A stretch of DNA of 64,000 bases. Source: Puccinellia tenuiflora. Taxonomy: Eukaryota; Streptophyta; Magnoliopsida; Poales; Poaceae. Made by a program: the position numbers and the translations under genes. This document shows positions 1-9,103 of the stretch, piece after piece; position 1 is the first letter of the stretch; every line of letters starts with the position of its first letter. The notes below the pieces were generated by a model. It was not told the origin of the DNA and made no database searches. It saw nothing but the letters and a program-made list of their open reading frames with translations. The stretch spans positions 1-64,000 of the forward strand of contig QRDG01002509.1 of NCBI GenBank assembly GCA_012064385.1, read 5' to 3'.

Positions 1-889
1 GAAAGGTGTGTTGTATTTGGCGAAACACATGAAACCGGAGAAAAGAGAGAGGTGGTGCAGGGTTGTGTTTGAGGTCAGAATCCGGCCGGAAGAGTCCTTC
101 TATGAGTGCGAGTGTGGTTTGTTTGATCACATGGGAGTGGTTTGCTGCCATGTTCTGAAGGTTTGTGATCTTGTTTTTGTTCTGTTATTTGTGTTATGTG
201 ACCTCCTATTTTCCGTTGTCGGATAAGCTTTTTTTTTTTTTATGGACAGGTGATGGATTATTTGGGTGTCGATATGATACCAGAGAAGCATATTTTGAAA
301 AGGTGGACACGCGATGCAAGGGATGTGCTGCCAGATCACTAGGCAGTTTACCAGAATGACCATGCCTCGTCGAGGTCTTTTACATACCGACATTCGAATT
401 TGTATATGCAAGCACTGGAGCAGGTTAGGCTCGGGGATGCAAGTGTTTAAGCTTACGACAAATTGTCTGAACTTTTTAGCGCTAATCTGTGGTGAGTGGC
501 ACCATACAATGATAAGAGGGACGGGTTGGGACTTAAGGATAGGCCATCAGGTAGGAGGGAAGGGGCGGAGTGCACAGATTTGGTCGCTTTCGGGTTCGGT
601 GGGCATGGGAGATCCGGAAGGGGGTGATCTTGCCGGATTAGATGCTCCACTGAAGATGCGTGGAGCTGGGAGGCCAACTAATAGCAGGGATAGGGCACCA
701 TACGAACCGACTGTAGGTTTGAGTAAACGAACATGTTTCTGTACAATATGCAGGTGTAGTGGGCACAAGAGGACGACTTGTCCTCAGAGGGGTCTTGAAC
801 CAAAGCAGCCTCGAAAAGTTGGGAAATGCAGCAAGTGTGGTTTGCCTAGGCACAAGAAGAATACTTGCACTAAGCAGCTTGTTGGCTAG
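1..889 (+). pseudogene. FAR1-related sequence (FRS) gene, 3' part, broken
   Basis: Family role (known): FAR1/FRS proteins are MULE-transposase-derived nuclear regulators. The 5' part lies outside the window. The first exon (1-160) encodes a SWIM zinc finger: the CxC...CxH pattern is visible in YECECGLFDHMGVVCCHVLK. A GT-AG intron (161-249) with a T-rich 3' end follows. Exon 2 resumes in frame as VMDYLGVDMIPEKHILKRW, a segment typical of FRS proteins after the SWIM motif. The frame then meets a TAG just after the residues LPDH (near 340) and a TAA near 448. The rest of the reading frame is displaced, but a zinc-knuckle-like tail (CTICRCSGHKRTTC and CSKCGLPRHKKNTC) survives to the TAG at 889. 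I infer a recently decayed FRS copy; it could also be the end of a MULE-encoded transposase, which is the same superfamily. Confidence 0.75.
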
Positions 890-1180
890 GCTGTGTTTTT
901 TGTGTGTCTTGTGGAAGTGCTGTATGTCCGTGGAGCAAACAGGAGATGTATTTTGTAAGTTGGCTGGCCATGAGCCGTCTGATGATTAATCAACTTTGAT
1001 CATTGGCCAAGTGCGTGCTGGAGAGGCGTACTGGACAAAGTGCATGGTTACATTGTCTGGCCTGCCTCCATATTGTATTTCATTGTCCACGTATTGTTGG
1101 TCTTGTTATTTCTTGATTTTGGCCTAACATGAGGCTACGATTTTGCTGGTTAATGTTGATGTTGTAGGAGAGGTTGCATT
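890..1180. other. Intergenic sequence, no gene seen
   Basis: Sequence between the FAR1-like pseudogene and the duplicated block starting at 1181. No coding signature, terminal repeat or tandem repeat was recognised; the first part may be 3' UTR of the FAR1-like gene. Confidence 0.5.
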
Positions 1181-1937
1181 CAAGTCCGTGGAATAGGATA
1201 AGCACTAAGCTAATGAGCATGCAGAGACGAGCCGCTAGTCGGCAGCATAAGAAATGTTTGATTGTGGCATTAATTGGCTGTGCCAAACCGAACTGTGCAA
1301 TAACGTTGGGTGGCAGATTTCAATTCGAAATTCAAAAAGGGATGCCCTTTTAGGAGGGAAAACAGCCTGGTCCTGGCTATAAGAATGTAGTTTCCCTATC
1401 TGGAGTGCATACACTAGTGCAAACAGGGCCATCAGTTTGGCCCTTTCGTCCCAGTTCCCTTACGAACCGGTACCAATGGGGACACTAGTCCCGGTTCGAA
1501 TTCCCAGGGTGCGCCAGGGCCAGTCCCGGTTCGTAGGGGACCTTCAGTCCCGGTTCGTGATACAAACCGGCGCTAAAGGGTCGCGGCAGGCGGCCGCAGG
1601 GGTGGGGCCAGCGCGAGCAACCTATAGTCCTGGTTTGTCATACGGACCGGGACTAGAGACTGACCTTTAGTACCGGTTCATAACACGAACCGGGACTAAT
1701 GTTTCCCCTATATCATCCCCCACCCCCGACCTGGCCATGGCCATTTTTGAGCACCGAGTTCATCACCATTTTCTCATCTATTTCCTCTCCCGAGCTCGAG
1801 TTCGTCCCTATTTTTTCCCACCATTTGTCAAGATTGACGACGCCTCATCTATCCGAGGGTTAGCACTTCCGACGTCGCTACTTAAGCTCATTTCGTTGCT
1901 ACTTAGCTCATTTCATTTTTCTAGTGCTAGCTAGGTG
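1181..1937 (+). repeat. Duplicated block (copy A) holding host flank and CACTA left end
   Basis: This stretch is nearly identical to 7560-8317, at an offset of about 6379 bp. It includes about 230 bp of non-transposon flank, the CACTAGTG terminus (1412) and about 525 bp of subterminal sequence. Similarity stays high up to the motif GCTAGCTAGGTGTTT and then drops sharply, where copy A switches to a different CACTA subterminal array. The block was therefore copied together with its host flank rather than by transposition. Confidence 0.85.
1437..1700. repeat. CACTA subterminal repeats, left end of element 1
   Basis: At least six copies in both orientations of a motif resembling GTCCCGGTTCG / CGAACCGGGAC, for example around 1488, 1531, 1549, 1626 and 1690. 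In En/Spm-type elements such arrays are the binding sites of the element's DNA-binding protein (known). The arrangement next to the terminus fits that role here (inference). Confidence 0.8.
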
Positions 1938-1949
1938 TTTAAAAACCCT

Positions 1950-2275
1950 TTAGTACCGGTTGTCTAAAAATGGGGCAATGGTGCGCCCCCTTTAGTACCG
2001 GTTGTCTAAAAACCGGTACTAAAGGGGGCCATTAGCACCGGTTGTATATGTGCCCCAAGCCTCCAACCCTTTAGTACCGGTTGGTATTAACAACCGGTAC
2101 TAAAGGCTACTCTTTAGTACTGGCTGTTACTACCAACCGGTACTAAAGGGTTGGAGGCCCTGCGGCACATGCGGCCACGGTTGATGGCCCCACGGCCAGA
2201 CCTTTAGTACCGGTTGTTATTGCCAACCGGTACTAAAGAGTAGTCTTTAGTACCGGTTGGTTAAAACAGCCGGTA
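1950..2275. repeat. Second subterminal array, TTTAGTACCGGTTG type
   Basis: Eight to nine copies of TTTAGTACCGGTTG and its complement CAACCGGTACTAAAG, arranged as inverted pairs able to fold (for example 1990-2026, 2072-2105, 2115-2149, 2202-2238, 2245-2279). The array has TAC where the element's own end has TCC, and the corresponding place in element 2 (near 8318) has no insertion. It appears to come from a related but different CACTA family. Confidence 0.8.
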
Positions 2276-2782
2276 CTAAAAAGGTTCTGCCTATATCTTC
2301 TTCCACCCCGAGCCGGCCAGCTCCATTTTTTGAGCAACCCGAGACCAACTCCATTTTTCCTCTCTCCCAAGCTCTAGGTCACCCCATTTTCCTTCAACAT
2401 TTGTCAAGATTTGTGGCACCCTATACAAGGGTTAGCAACTTCTTCATCTTCTCTTCCGGCATTTCAAGTTTAGCTCATTTTATTGCAAGTTTAGCTAGTT
2501 TGATTTTTGTAGTGCTTGCAAGATGTTTGATGAAATGCCTAAGTTAGTGATTTCATTTATTTTATATGCATTTTGAGCTCAAATTAAAGTATAATTTGTG
2601 GTTTCATATAGTGTCGTCCCGTCCCCTCCTCACCGCCGTCGATCGCCCGCTCCGCTCCGTAACCGACACCACCTCGGTGAGCCTCTTTTTTTATCTTTTA
2701 TTTAAAAAATGTTAGTTATATGATTTAAATGCATAATTATTTCTTGTATAATTTTCTTATGTTTTTTTATATGTATAGTGTC

Positions 2783-3250
2783 ATGGTTTTGATATCCGTC
2801 CCCGTCGGCCCTCGTCCGGTATATTTTTATAACTATTTATTTTTTTCGTGGTTATAACAATCATGCCGACCAACTTGTCATAGATATATTTTTATTTAGG
2901 AGCTAGTTGAACCGGAAATTCTAGCCGACCCTATTGTCGAGGTTTTAGAAAAATAAAACAACGATTCGAAAGCAAAATTGAAGATAAGTGAAGATCTTCG
3001 TCTCCAATGCCTGGAAGAGAAGATGGTATTGGACTTGAAGATTGCCGACATTGTTGATGCTCACAGGGTCGAGCTTGCCGACGTCGTCGCTGCTCACGAG
3101 ATGAAGATGAATGCACTGCGCGTCAAGCTTAAAAAGATTAGAAAATATGTCATTAGTCAAGAGGCTTGGTGTCATTATGATTTTGGTTCAATAGTTACCT
3201 TGGTTGCGATTCTGATCGCATTTGTTGTTGGATATAAATTCTTTAGATAG
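2783..3250 (+). pseudogene. CACTA small ORF: coiled-coil protein with C-terminal membrane segment (copy 1)
   Basis: A small protein coded upstream of TNP2. Exon A (2783-2818) starts MVLISVPVGPRP. An 81-bp GT-AG intron-like gap (2819-2899) follows, then exon B begins with ELVEPEILADPIVEVLEK and hits an in-frame TAA near 2956. After that stop the same frame continues with a charged helical stretch (KISEDLRLQCLEEKM), a second charged helix and a C-terminal hydrophobic segment (SIVTLVAILIAFVVGYKFF), ending at TAG 3248-3250. Copy 2 at 8576-8940 preserves the same protein with different damage, so it was a real coding sequence. I do not know its function. A membrane anchor with a coiled coil suggests tail-anchoring or oligomerisation (inference only). 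Confidence 0.6.
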
Positions 3251-3418
3251 TTGTATGTTAGTTTCGATTGATGTATGTTTCGTGGGAACTATGTATTACA
3301 TTTGGGCACTACTCTACTTTGGTTTTAATGTGATGAACTTGTATTAATTAATTTGGTCACGTATCTCAATTCATTATTTAGCTGGTGTAATGGTTTTTGA
3401 TGTATTTATGTAATGCAG

Positions 3419-6400
3419 ATGAGCCGAGAATGGATGTACGGTGATCGACGCCATCCTGAGTTCATTGATGGCATGCATCGTTTTCTCGATGTGGTTAAGT
3501 TAAACAAGCTGAAGAATGGTTTTATGATTTGTCCATGTGATGAATGTCGGAATACGAGGAATTACCCGAGCGTAAGAACCATACACTCCACCTGTTGCGA
3601 CAAGGCTTCATGCCCAATTATTTTTGTTGGACCAAGCATGGAGAAAGAGGGGTTATAATGGAAGACCCTGAAGAAAAGGATGATGACACTATCCTGTGTT
3701 CTCTGAACATGGTGATACTACAATGGGGAAGACGAAGTTGAGCATGAGGTCATTGTTGATCAGTCCGATGATGATGATCTTCGTCGGGTCATTCTCGATG
3801 AACAGATGAAGTGCGGAAGTGAAAACGAGTGGTCGAAGTTGGAGCGCATGTTAGAGGATCACAAAAAATTGTTATACCCAAATTGTGAAGATGGCCAGAA
3901 AAAGCTGGGTACCACCTGGAATTGCTGCAGTGGAAGGCAAAGAATGGAATATCTGACAAGGCATTTGAAGAGTTGCTACAAATATTTAAGAAGAGTCTTC
4001 CAAGAATAATGAATTGCCCCACAATACATACGAAGCAAGAAGATTGTCTGCCCTCTTGGATTAGAGGTGGAGAAGATACATGCATGCATCAATGCTGCAT
4101 CCTCTACCGCGGTGAGAAGTACGAGAATTTGAATGCATGCCCGATATGCGGTGCATTGTGGTTTAAGATTGGGCGAGATGACCCAGGTGAAGTTGAGGGC
4201 GAGGAAGGTTGTCCAAGGAAGAGGATTTCTGCCAAGGTGATGTGGTATGCTCCTATAATACCACGGTTGAAATGTTTGTTCCGAAACAAAGAGCATGCCA
4301 AGTTGTTGCGATGGCACAAACAAGACCATAAGGAAGACGAGATGCTGAGACACCCCGCTGATGGGTCTTAGTGGAGAAAATCGAAAGTGCGTTGGGGATT
4401 TTGCAGCTGACGCAAGGAATTTAAGGTTGGTCTAAGTACAGATGCCTTGAATCGTTTGGGGAGCAGAGCAACAGTCATAGCACATGGCCCGTGACTCTAT
4501 GTATCTATAAACTTCCTCCTTGGTTGTGCATGAAGCAGAAGTTTATTATGATGCCAGTGCTCATCCAAGGCCCGAAGCAACCCGGCAACGACATTGATGT
4601 GTATCTGAGGCCATTAGTTGACGAACTTTTACAGTTGTGGTCTGACGAAGGCGTACGTGTGTGGGATGAGTACAAACAGCAGGAATTTGGCCTACGAGCG
4701 TTGCTTTTTATAACCATCAATGATTGGCCTGCTCTTAGTAACATTTCAGGACAGTCGAACAAGGGATACAATGCATTCACGCATTGTTTAGATAAGACTG
4801 ACAGTATATATTTAGGTAACAAGAATGTGTACCTAGGGCATCGTCAATTTCTTCCAAACAGGCATCACGTAAGAAACAAAGGCAATCATTTCAAAGGTGA
4901 GGCAGATAACCGGACGAAGCCTACACGCCCTGATGGTGATGTTATATATGGCATGGTCAAAGATTTAGAAGTAATCTTTGAAAGGGTCCCGGCAGTCTAT
5001 CTGTTCCAAAAGACGCAAACAAGCACGTACCCTTGTGGAAAAAGAAATCTATATTTGGGATTTACCCTATTGGAAAATCCTAGAGGTTCGCTCTGCAATC
5101 GACGTGATGCACGTGACGAAAAATCTTTGCCTGAACCTGCTAAACTTCTCAGGCGTGTATGAGAAGACGAAAGATACAGCGGATGCATGGCAGGACCAGC
5201 AACGTACGCACCAAAGAGACAACCTGAATCCAGAGAAGTATCAAGGTACTGCCAGCTACGCTCTTACCAAAGAAGAGAAGGAGATATTTTTTCAAGTCCT
5301 GAGCAGTATCTAGGTCCCTTCTGGCTACACGTCGAATATAAAGGGAATAATAAACATGGCAGAGAAAAAGTTCCAAAACCTAAAGTCTCATGACTGCCAC
5401 GTGATTATGACACAATTTTCCGGTTGCATTGAGGGGGCTTCTACCGGAAAACATTCGAGTACCCATTGTGAAGCTATGTGCATTCCTCAATGCAATTTCT
5501 CAGAAGGTAATCGATCCAGCAATCCTACCAAGTTTACAGAAGGGTGTGGTCCAATGTCTTGTCAGCTTTGAGTTGGTGTTTCCACCGTCCTTCTTCAATA
5601 TTATGACGCACCTCATAGTTCACCTAGTCGAAGAGATTTCCATTCTCGGTCCTGTATTTCTACACAACATGTTCCCCTTTGAGAGGTTCATGGGAGTCTT
5701 AAAGAAATACATTCATAACCGTGCTAGGCCAGAAGAAAGCATGTCCAAGGGCTATGGAACAGAGGAGGTCATTGAGTTTTGTGTTGACTTTATTTCTGAT
5801 CTTAAGCCGATCGGTGTTCCTCAATCGCGCCATGAGGGGAGACTGCGTGGAAAAGGCACGCTAGGAAAGAAAGCAACAAGAAGTATGGACGGGCATTCTT
5901 TCACTCAAGCACACTACACAGTTCTACAAAATTCCAGATTGGTGGCTCCGTATATCATGAAACACATGGATATTTTATGCTCTGAATACCCGGAGCAGAC
6001 TGACTTCTGGATTAAAGGAAAGCACGTGGAAACTTTCGGCAGTTGGTTGCGTACACATCTCATTAATAACACCACTGTTGGAGATGAGATATACTTGTTG
6101 GCCAAGTCACCATCTTCGACTATATTGACTTTCCAAGGGTACGAGATAAATGGGAATACATTTTACACGGAAACCCAAGACAAAAAGAGCACTAACCAAA
6201 ACAGTGGTGTCCGCTTTGATGCAACAAACGACGATGTGACAAACGACACATATTATGGTTGCATACAGCAGATATGGGAACTTGACTATGGACCTTCTTT
6301 TAAGATCCCTTTGTTTCAGTGCAAATGGGTCAACCTGGCAGGCGGGGTAGAGATGGACCGGCGGTACGGAATGACTACAGTGGATCTCAACAATCTTGGG

Positions 6401-6732
6401 TACCACACCGAGCCATTCGTCCTAGCCAATGATGTGGCTCAGGTTTTCTATGTGAAGGACATGTCTTCCAGACCGAAAAAAAAAGAAAAGATAAGCGAGC
6501 CGATACATCATGCGATCAGCCAAAGCGCCACATAGTTCTTTCAGGGAAAAGAAACATCGTGGGAGTGGAGGACAAGACAGACATGTCAGAAGATTATAAT
6601 AAGTTTAATGAAATTCCGCCCTTCAAAGTGAAAACTGACCCAAGCATCGTGTTAAATGATGAAGATTGTCCATGGCTACGACGCAATAAGAAGAAAGGGA
6701 CACACACGAAGAAAAAAGTGAACACTAGATAG
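3419..6732 (+). pseudogene. TNP2-type CACTA transposase, decayed (element 1)
   Basis: Known role: TNP2/TNPD-type transposases cut CACTA element ends. The domains run in the usual order. A Transpos_assoc N-terminus starts MSREWMYGDRRHPEFIDGMH. The catalytic Transposase_21 region is around 4400-4960 (TLCIYKLPPWLCMKQKF; NDIDVYLRPLVDEL). A DUF4218-like part has MRGLLPENIRVPIVKLCAF at 5429 and FPFERFMGVLKKYIHNRARP. A DUF4216-like part (LDYGPSFKIPLFQCKWVNL) leads to the stop near 6730. The start follows an acceptor-like TAATGCAG. Frame changes are visible near 3585, 3700-3740, 3915, 4975 and 5410, and in an A run near 6475; in-frame stops are also present (for example a TAG after HPADGS). It cannot make an intact transposase. 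Confidence 0.9.
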
Positions 6733-6789
6733 GGATGTTGTTGGTGATGTGTAATAATTAATGTATTAAACCTTTATCAAATGCACACG

Positions 6790-7130
6790 GTTTCCCCGTC
6801 ATACAGCCCAACAGTGGCTCGTGAGTGCCTGCATATCAAATGCACCATTGGGCTATATGACGGGAATCCGAATGATTTGTATTCGGTCGATGAACTGAAG
6901 TATTTTGTAGATAGAAGAAAACACATGGTTTTGTAGCAGCGGCAAGACTTCTCCGATGATCTGCAACTTTCCGATCCAACGGCTCACAAAGCGCTCGAAG
7001 GAAACACACGATCCGTGTGCTTCCGATCCAACGGCTCACAAGCGCTCTAAGGAAACACGGTTTTACCTGCATACAGCCCAACGGTGGCTCGTGAGTGCCT
7101 GCATATCAAATGCACCGTTAGAGCTCAAAT
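6790..7130. repeat. Inverted-repeat region downstream of TNP2 (element 1)
   Basis: Contains an imperfect hairpin between about 6796 and 6864 (CCCCGTCATACAGCCCAAC paired with GTTGGGC(T)ATATGACGGG-like sequence). It is followed by repeats of a motif around CCAACGGCTCACAA...CGCTC (6976, 7029) and a second half-copy of the CATACAGCCCAACGGTGG unit at 7070. The same sequences occur in reverse orientation downstream of TNP2 in element 3 (60566-61280), so this is a conserved part of the element family. The actual element end was not found. Confidence 0.65.
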
Positions 7131-7234
7131 TTAAACACTTTTCATGTTGAAAGTTTAGTGAGATTCAATAATATGGCAAAAATAGATATGAATTAATTCA
7201 ATAGATATAAATTAAATGAATATATATATATTAT

Positions 7235-7559
7235 ATAAATAGATAGATTACATTTTTATCAACAATTTGATATTTTAATTGCATTTTTCTGATAAACAGA
7301 TGAAAAGATATTGAATTTATAAATTTAATTAATGAATTAATGGAGTTCGAATTCCAAATTTGTAATTAAATGAATTCAGCTATAATCTCAAAAAAATGAA
7401 TTTGTCATAAATAGATAGATTACATTTTTTATCAACAATTTGATATTTTAATTGCATTTTTTCTGATAAACATATGAAAAGATATTGAATTTATAAGTTT
7501 AATGACTTAATTAAGTTCAAATTCCAAAAAATTTAATTAAATGAATTCACCTCTAATCT
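7235..7559. repeat. AT-rich tandem duplication, about 172 bp unit, two copies
   Basis: Two direct copies starting with ATAAATAGATAGATTACA at 7235 and 7407. They share blocks such as ATCAACAATTTGATATTTTAAT and GATATTGAATTTATAA with a few mismatches. Copy 2 runs directly into the duplicated block at 7560. No coding signal is present in 7130-7559. Confidence 0.8.
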
Positions 7560-8317
7560 CAAGTCCGTGGAATAGGATAAGCACTAAGCTAAATGAACAT
7601 GCAGAGACGAGCCGCTAGTCGGCAGCATAAGAAATGTTTGATTGTGGCATTAATTCGCTGTGCCAACCGAACTGTGCAATAACGTTGGGTGGCAGATTTC
7701 AAATTCGAAATTCAAAAAGGGATGCCCTTTTAGGAGGGAAAACAGCCTGGTCCTGGCTATAAGAATGCAGTTTCCCTATCTGGAGTGCATACACTAGTGG
7801 AAACAGGGCCATCGGTTTGGCCCTTTCGTCCCGGTTCCCTTACGAACCGGTACCAATGGGGACACTAGTCCCGGTTCGAATTCCCAGGGCGCCGGCCAGG
7901 GCCAGTCCCGGTTCGTAGGGGACCTTCAGTCCCGGTTCGTGATACAAACCGGCGCTAAAGGGTCACAGCAGGCGGCCGCAGGGGTGGGGCCAGCGCGAGC
8001 AACCTATAGTCCCGGTTTGTCATACAGACCGGGACTAGAGACTGACCTTTAGTACCGGTTCATAACAAGAACCGGGACTAATGCTTCCCCTATATCATCC
8101 CCCACCCCCGACCCGGCCATGGCCATTTTTGAGCTCCGAGTTCATCACCATTTCTCATCTATTTCCTTTCCCGAGCTCGAGTTTGTCCCTATTTTTTCCC
8201 ATCATTTGTCAAGATTTACGGCGCCTCATCTATCCGAGGGTTAGCACTTCCGACGTTGCTACTTAAGCTCATTTCATTGCTACTTAGCTCATTTGACTTT
8301 TCTAGTGCTAGCTAGGT
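7560..8317 (+). repeat. Duplicated block (copy B) with host flank and CACTA left end
   Basis: Partner of 1181-1937; differences are scattered single bases and short indels. Copy B continues smoothly into the body of element 2, so it is likely the source copy (inference). Confidence 0.85.
7815..8090. repeat. CACTA subterminal repeats, left end of element 2
   Basis: Copies of the GTCCCGGTTCG / GAACCGGGAC motif in both orientations (around 7830, 7868, 7905, 7930, 8010, 8028, 8054 and 8072). They fit the subterminal binding-site arrays known for CACTA elements. Confidence 0.8.
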
Positions 8318-8575
8318 GTTTGATAAAATGCCTAAGTTAGGGATTTCATTTGTTTTATATGCAATTTGATCTCAATTAAAGTATAATGTGTGGGTATTAG
8401 TGTCGTCCGGTCCCCGTCCTCACCGCCGTCGTTCGTCCGCGCTGGCCGTCTCATCACCAGCACCAACTCGGTGAGCCTCTTGTTTTTCTCTTTTGTTTTA
8501 AAAAACTTATTTATATGATTTAGATGCATAGTTATTACTTCTATAATTTTCTTACTTTTTTATATGTATAGTGCC

Positions 8576-8940
8576 ATGGTTTTGATATCCGTCCCCGTTG
8601 GCCCTTGTCCGGTCTATGATTCGGATGTGGTTGAACCGGAAATTCCAACCGACCCTATTGTGGAGTTTTTTGAAAAAGAAAATAATGATTTGAAAGCAAA
8701 ATTAAAATAAGTGAAAATCTTCGTCTTCAATGCCTAGAAGAGAAGATGAAATTGGAGCTTGATCTTGCCGACATCGTCGATAAACACAAGATCAAGATGG
8801 ATGCAATGCGCTTGAAGATTAGAAAGATTAGAAAATATGTCATTCATAAAGAGGCTTGGTATCATTATGTTGTTGGTTCAATAATTACCTTAGTTGCGAT
8901 TTTGATCATATTTGTTGTTGGGTTTAAATTCTTTAGATAG
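8576..8940 (+). pseudogene. CACTA small ORF: coiled-coil protein with C-terminal membrane segment (copy 2)
   Basis: Begins MVLISVPVGPCPVYDSDVVE and runs without the intron-like gap seen in copy 1 (2819-2899). It continues through FFEKENNDLKAKLK and then shifts frame: one A is missing in the run at about 8705-8709, compared with copy 1. After the shift it continues through a charged coiled-coil-like stretch (KMKLELDLADIVDKHKIKMD), a basic stretch (LKIRKIRKYVIHKEAWYHY) and a hydrophobic tail segment of about 18 residues to TAG 8938-8940. It sits about 160 bp upstream of TNP2, as in element 1. The function is unknown; the conserved position argues that it is an element-encoded protein, not chance. 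Confidence 0.6.
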
Positions 8941-9103
8941 TTGTATGCTAGTTTCAATTAATGTATGTTTTATGAGACTATGTATTACATTTGATCACTA
9001 CTCTACTTTAGTTTTAATGTGATGAACTTATATTAATTAATTTGGTCACTATTATATATTCATGATGTAGTGTAATGGTTTTTGATATATTTATGTAATA
9101 CAG

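Larger units (their letters stand above)
1412..7130 (+). mobile_element. CACTA (En/Spm) element 1, chimeric and 3'-truncated
   Basis: The left terminus CACTAGTGCAAACAGGGCC is at 1412-1430. It is followed by subterminal repeats of the TCCCGGTTCG type, then by a second array of the TTTAGTACCGGTTG type (1950-2275). Downstream come a small coiled-coil/membrane ORF (2783-3250), a TNP2-type transposase (3419-6732) and a hairpin region (6790-7110). No matching right terminus (ending ...CCACTAGTG) is present before the AT-rich sequence starting near 7130, and no ORF2 follows, so the element is truncated. The 5' 525 bp belong to the block shared with element 2 while the body is clearly more diverged from element 2, which makes this a chimera. 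Confidence 0.85.
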
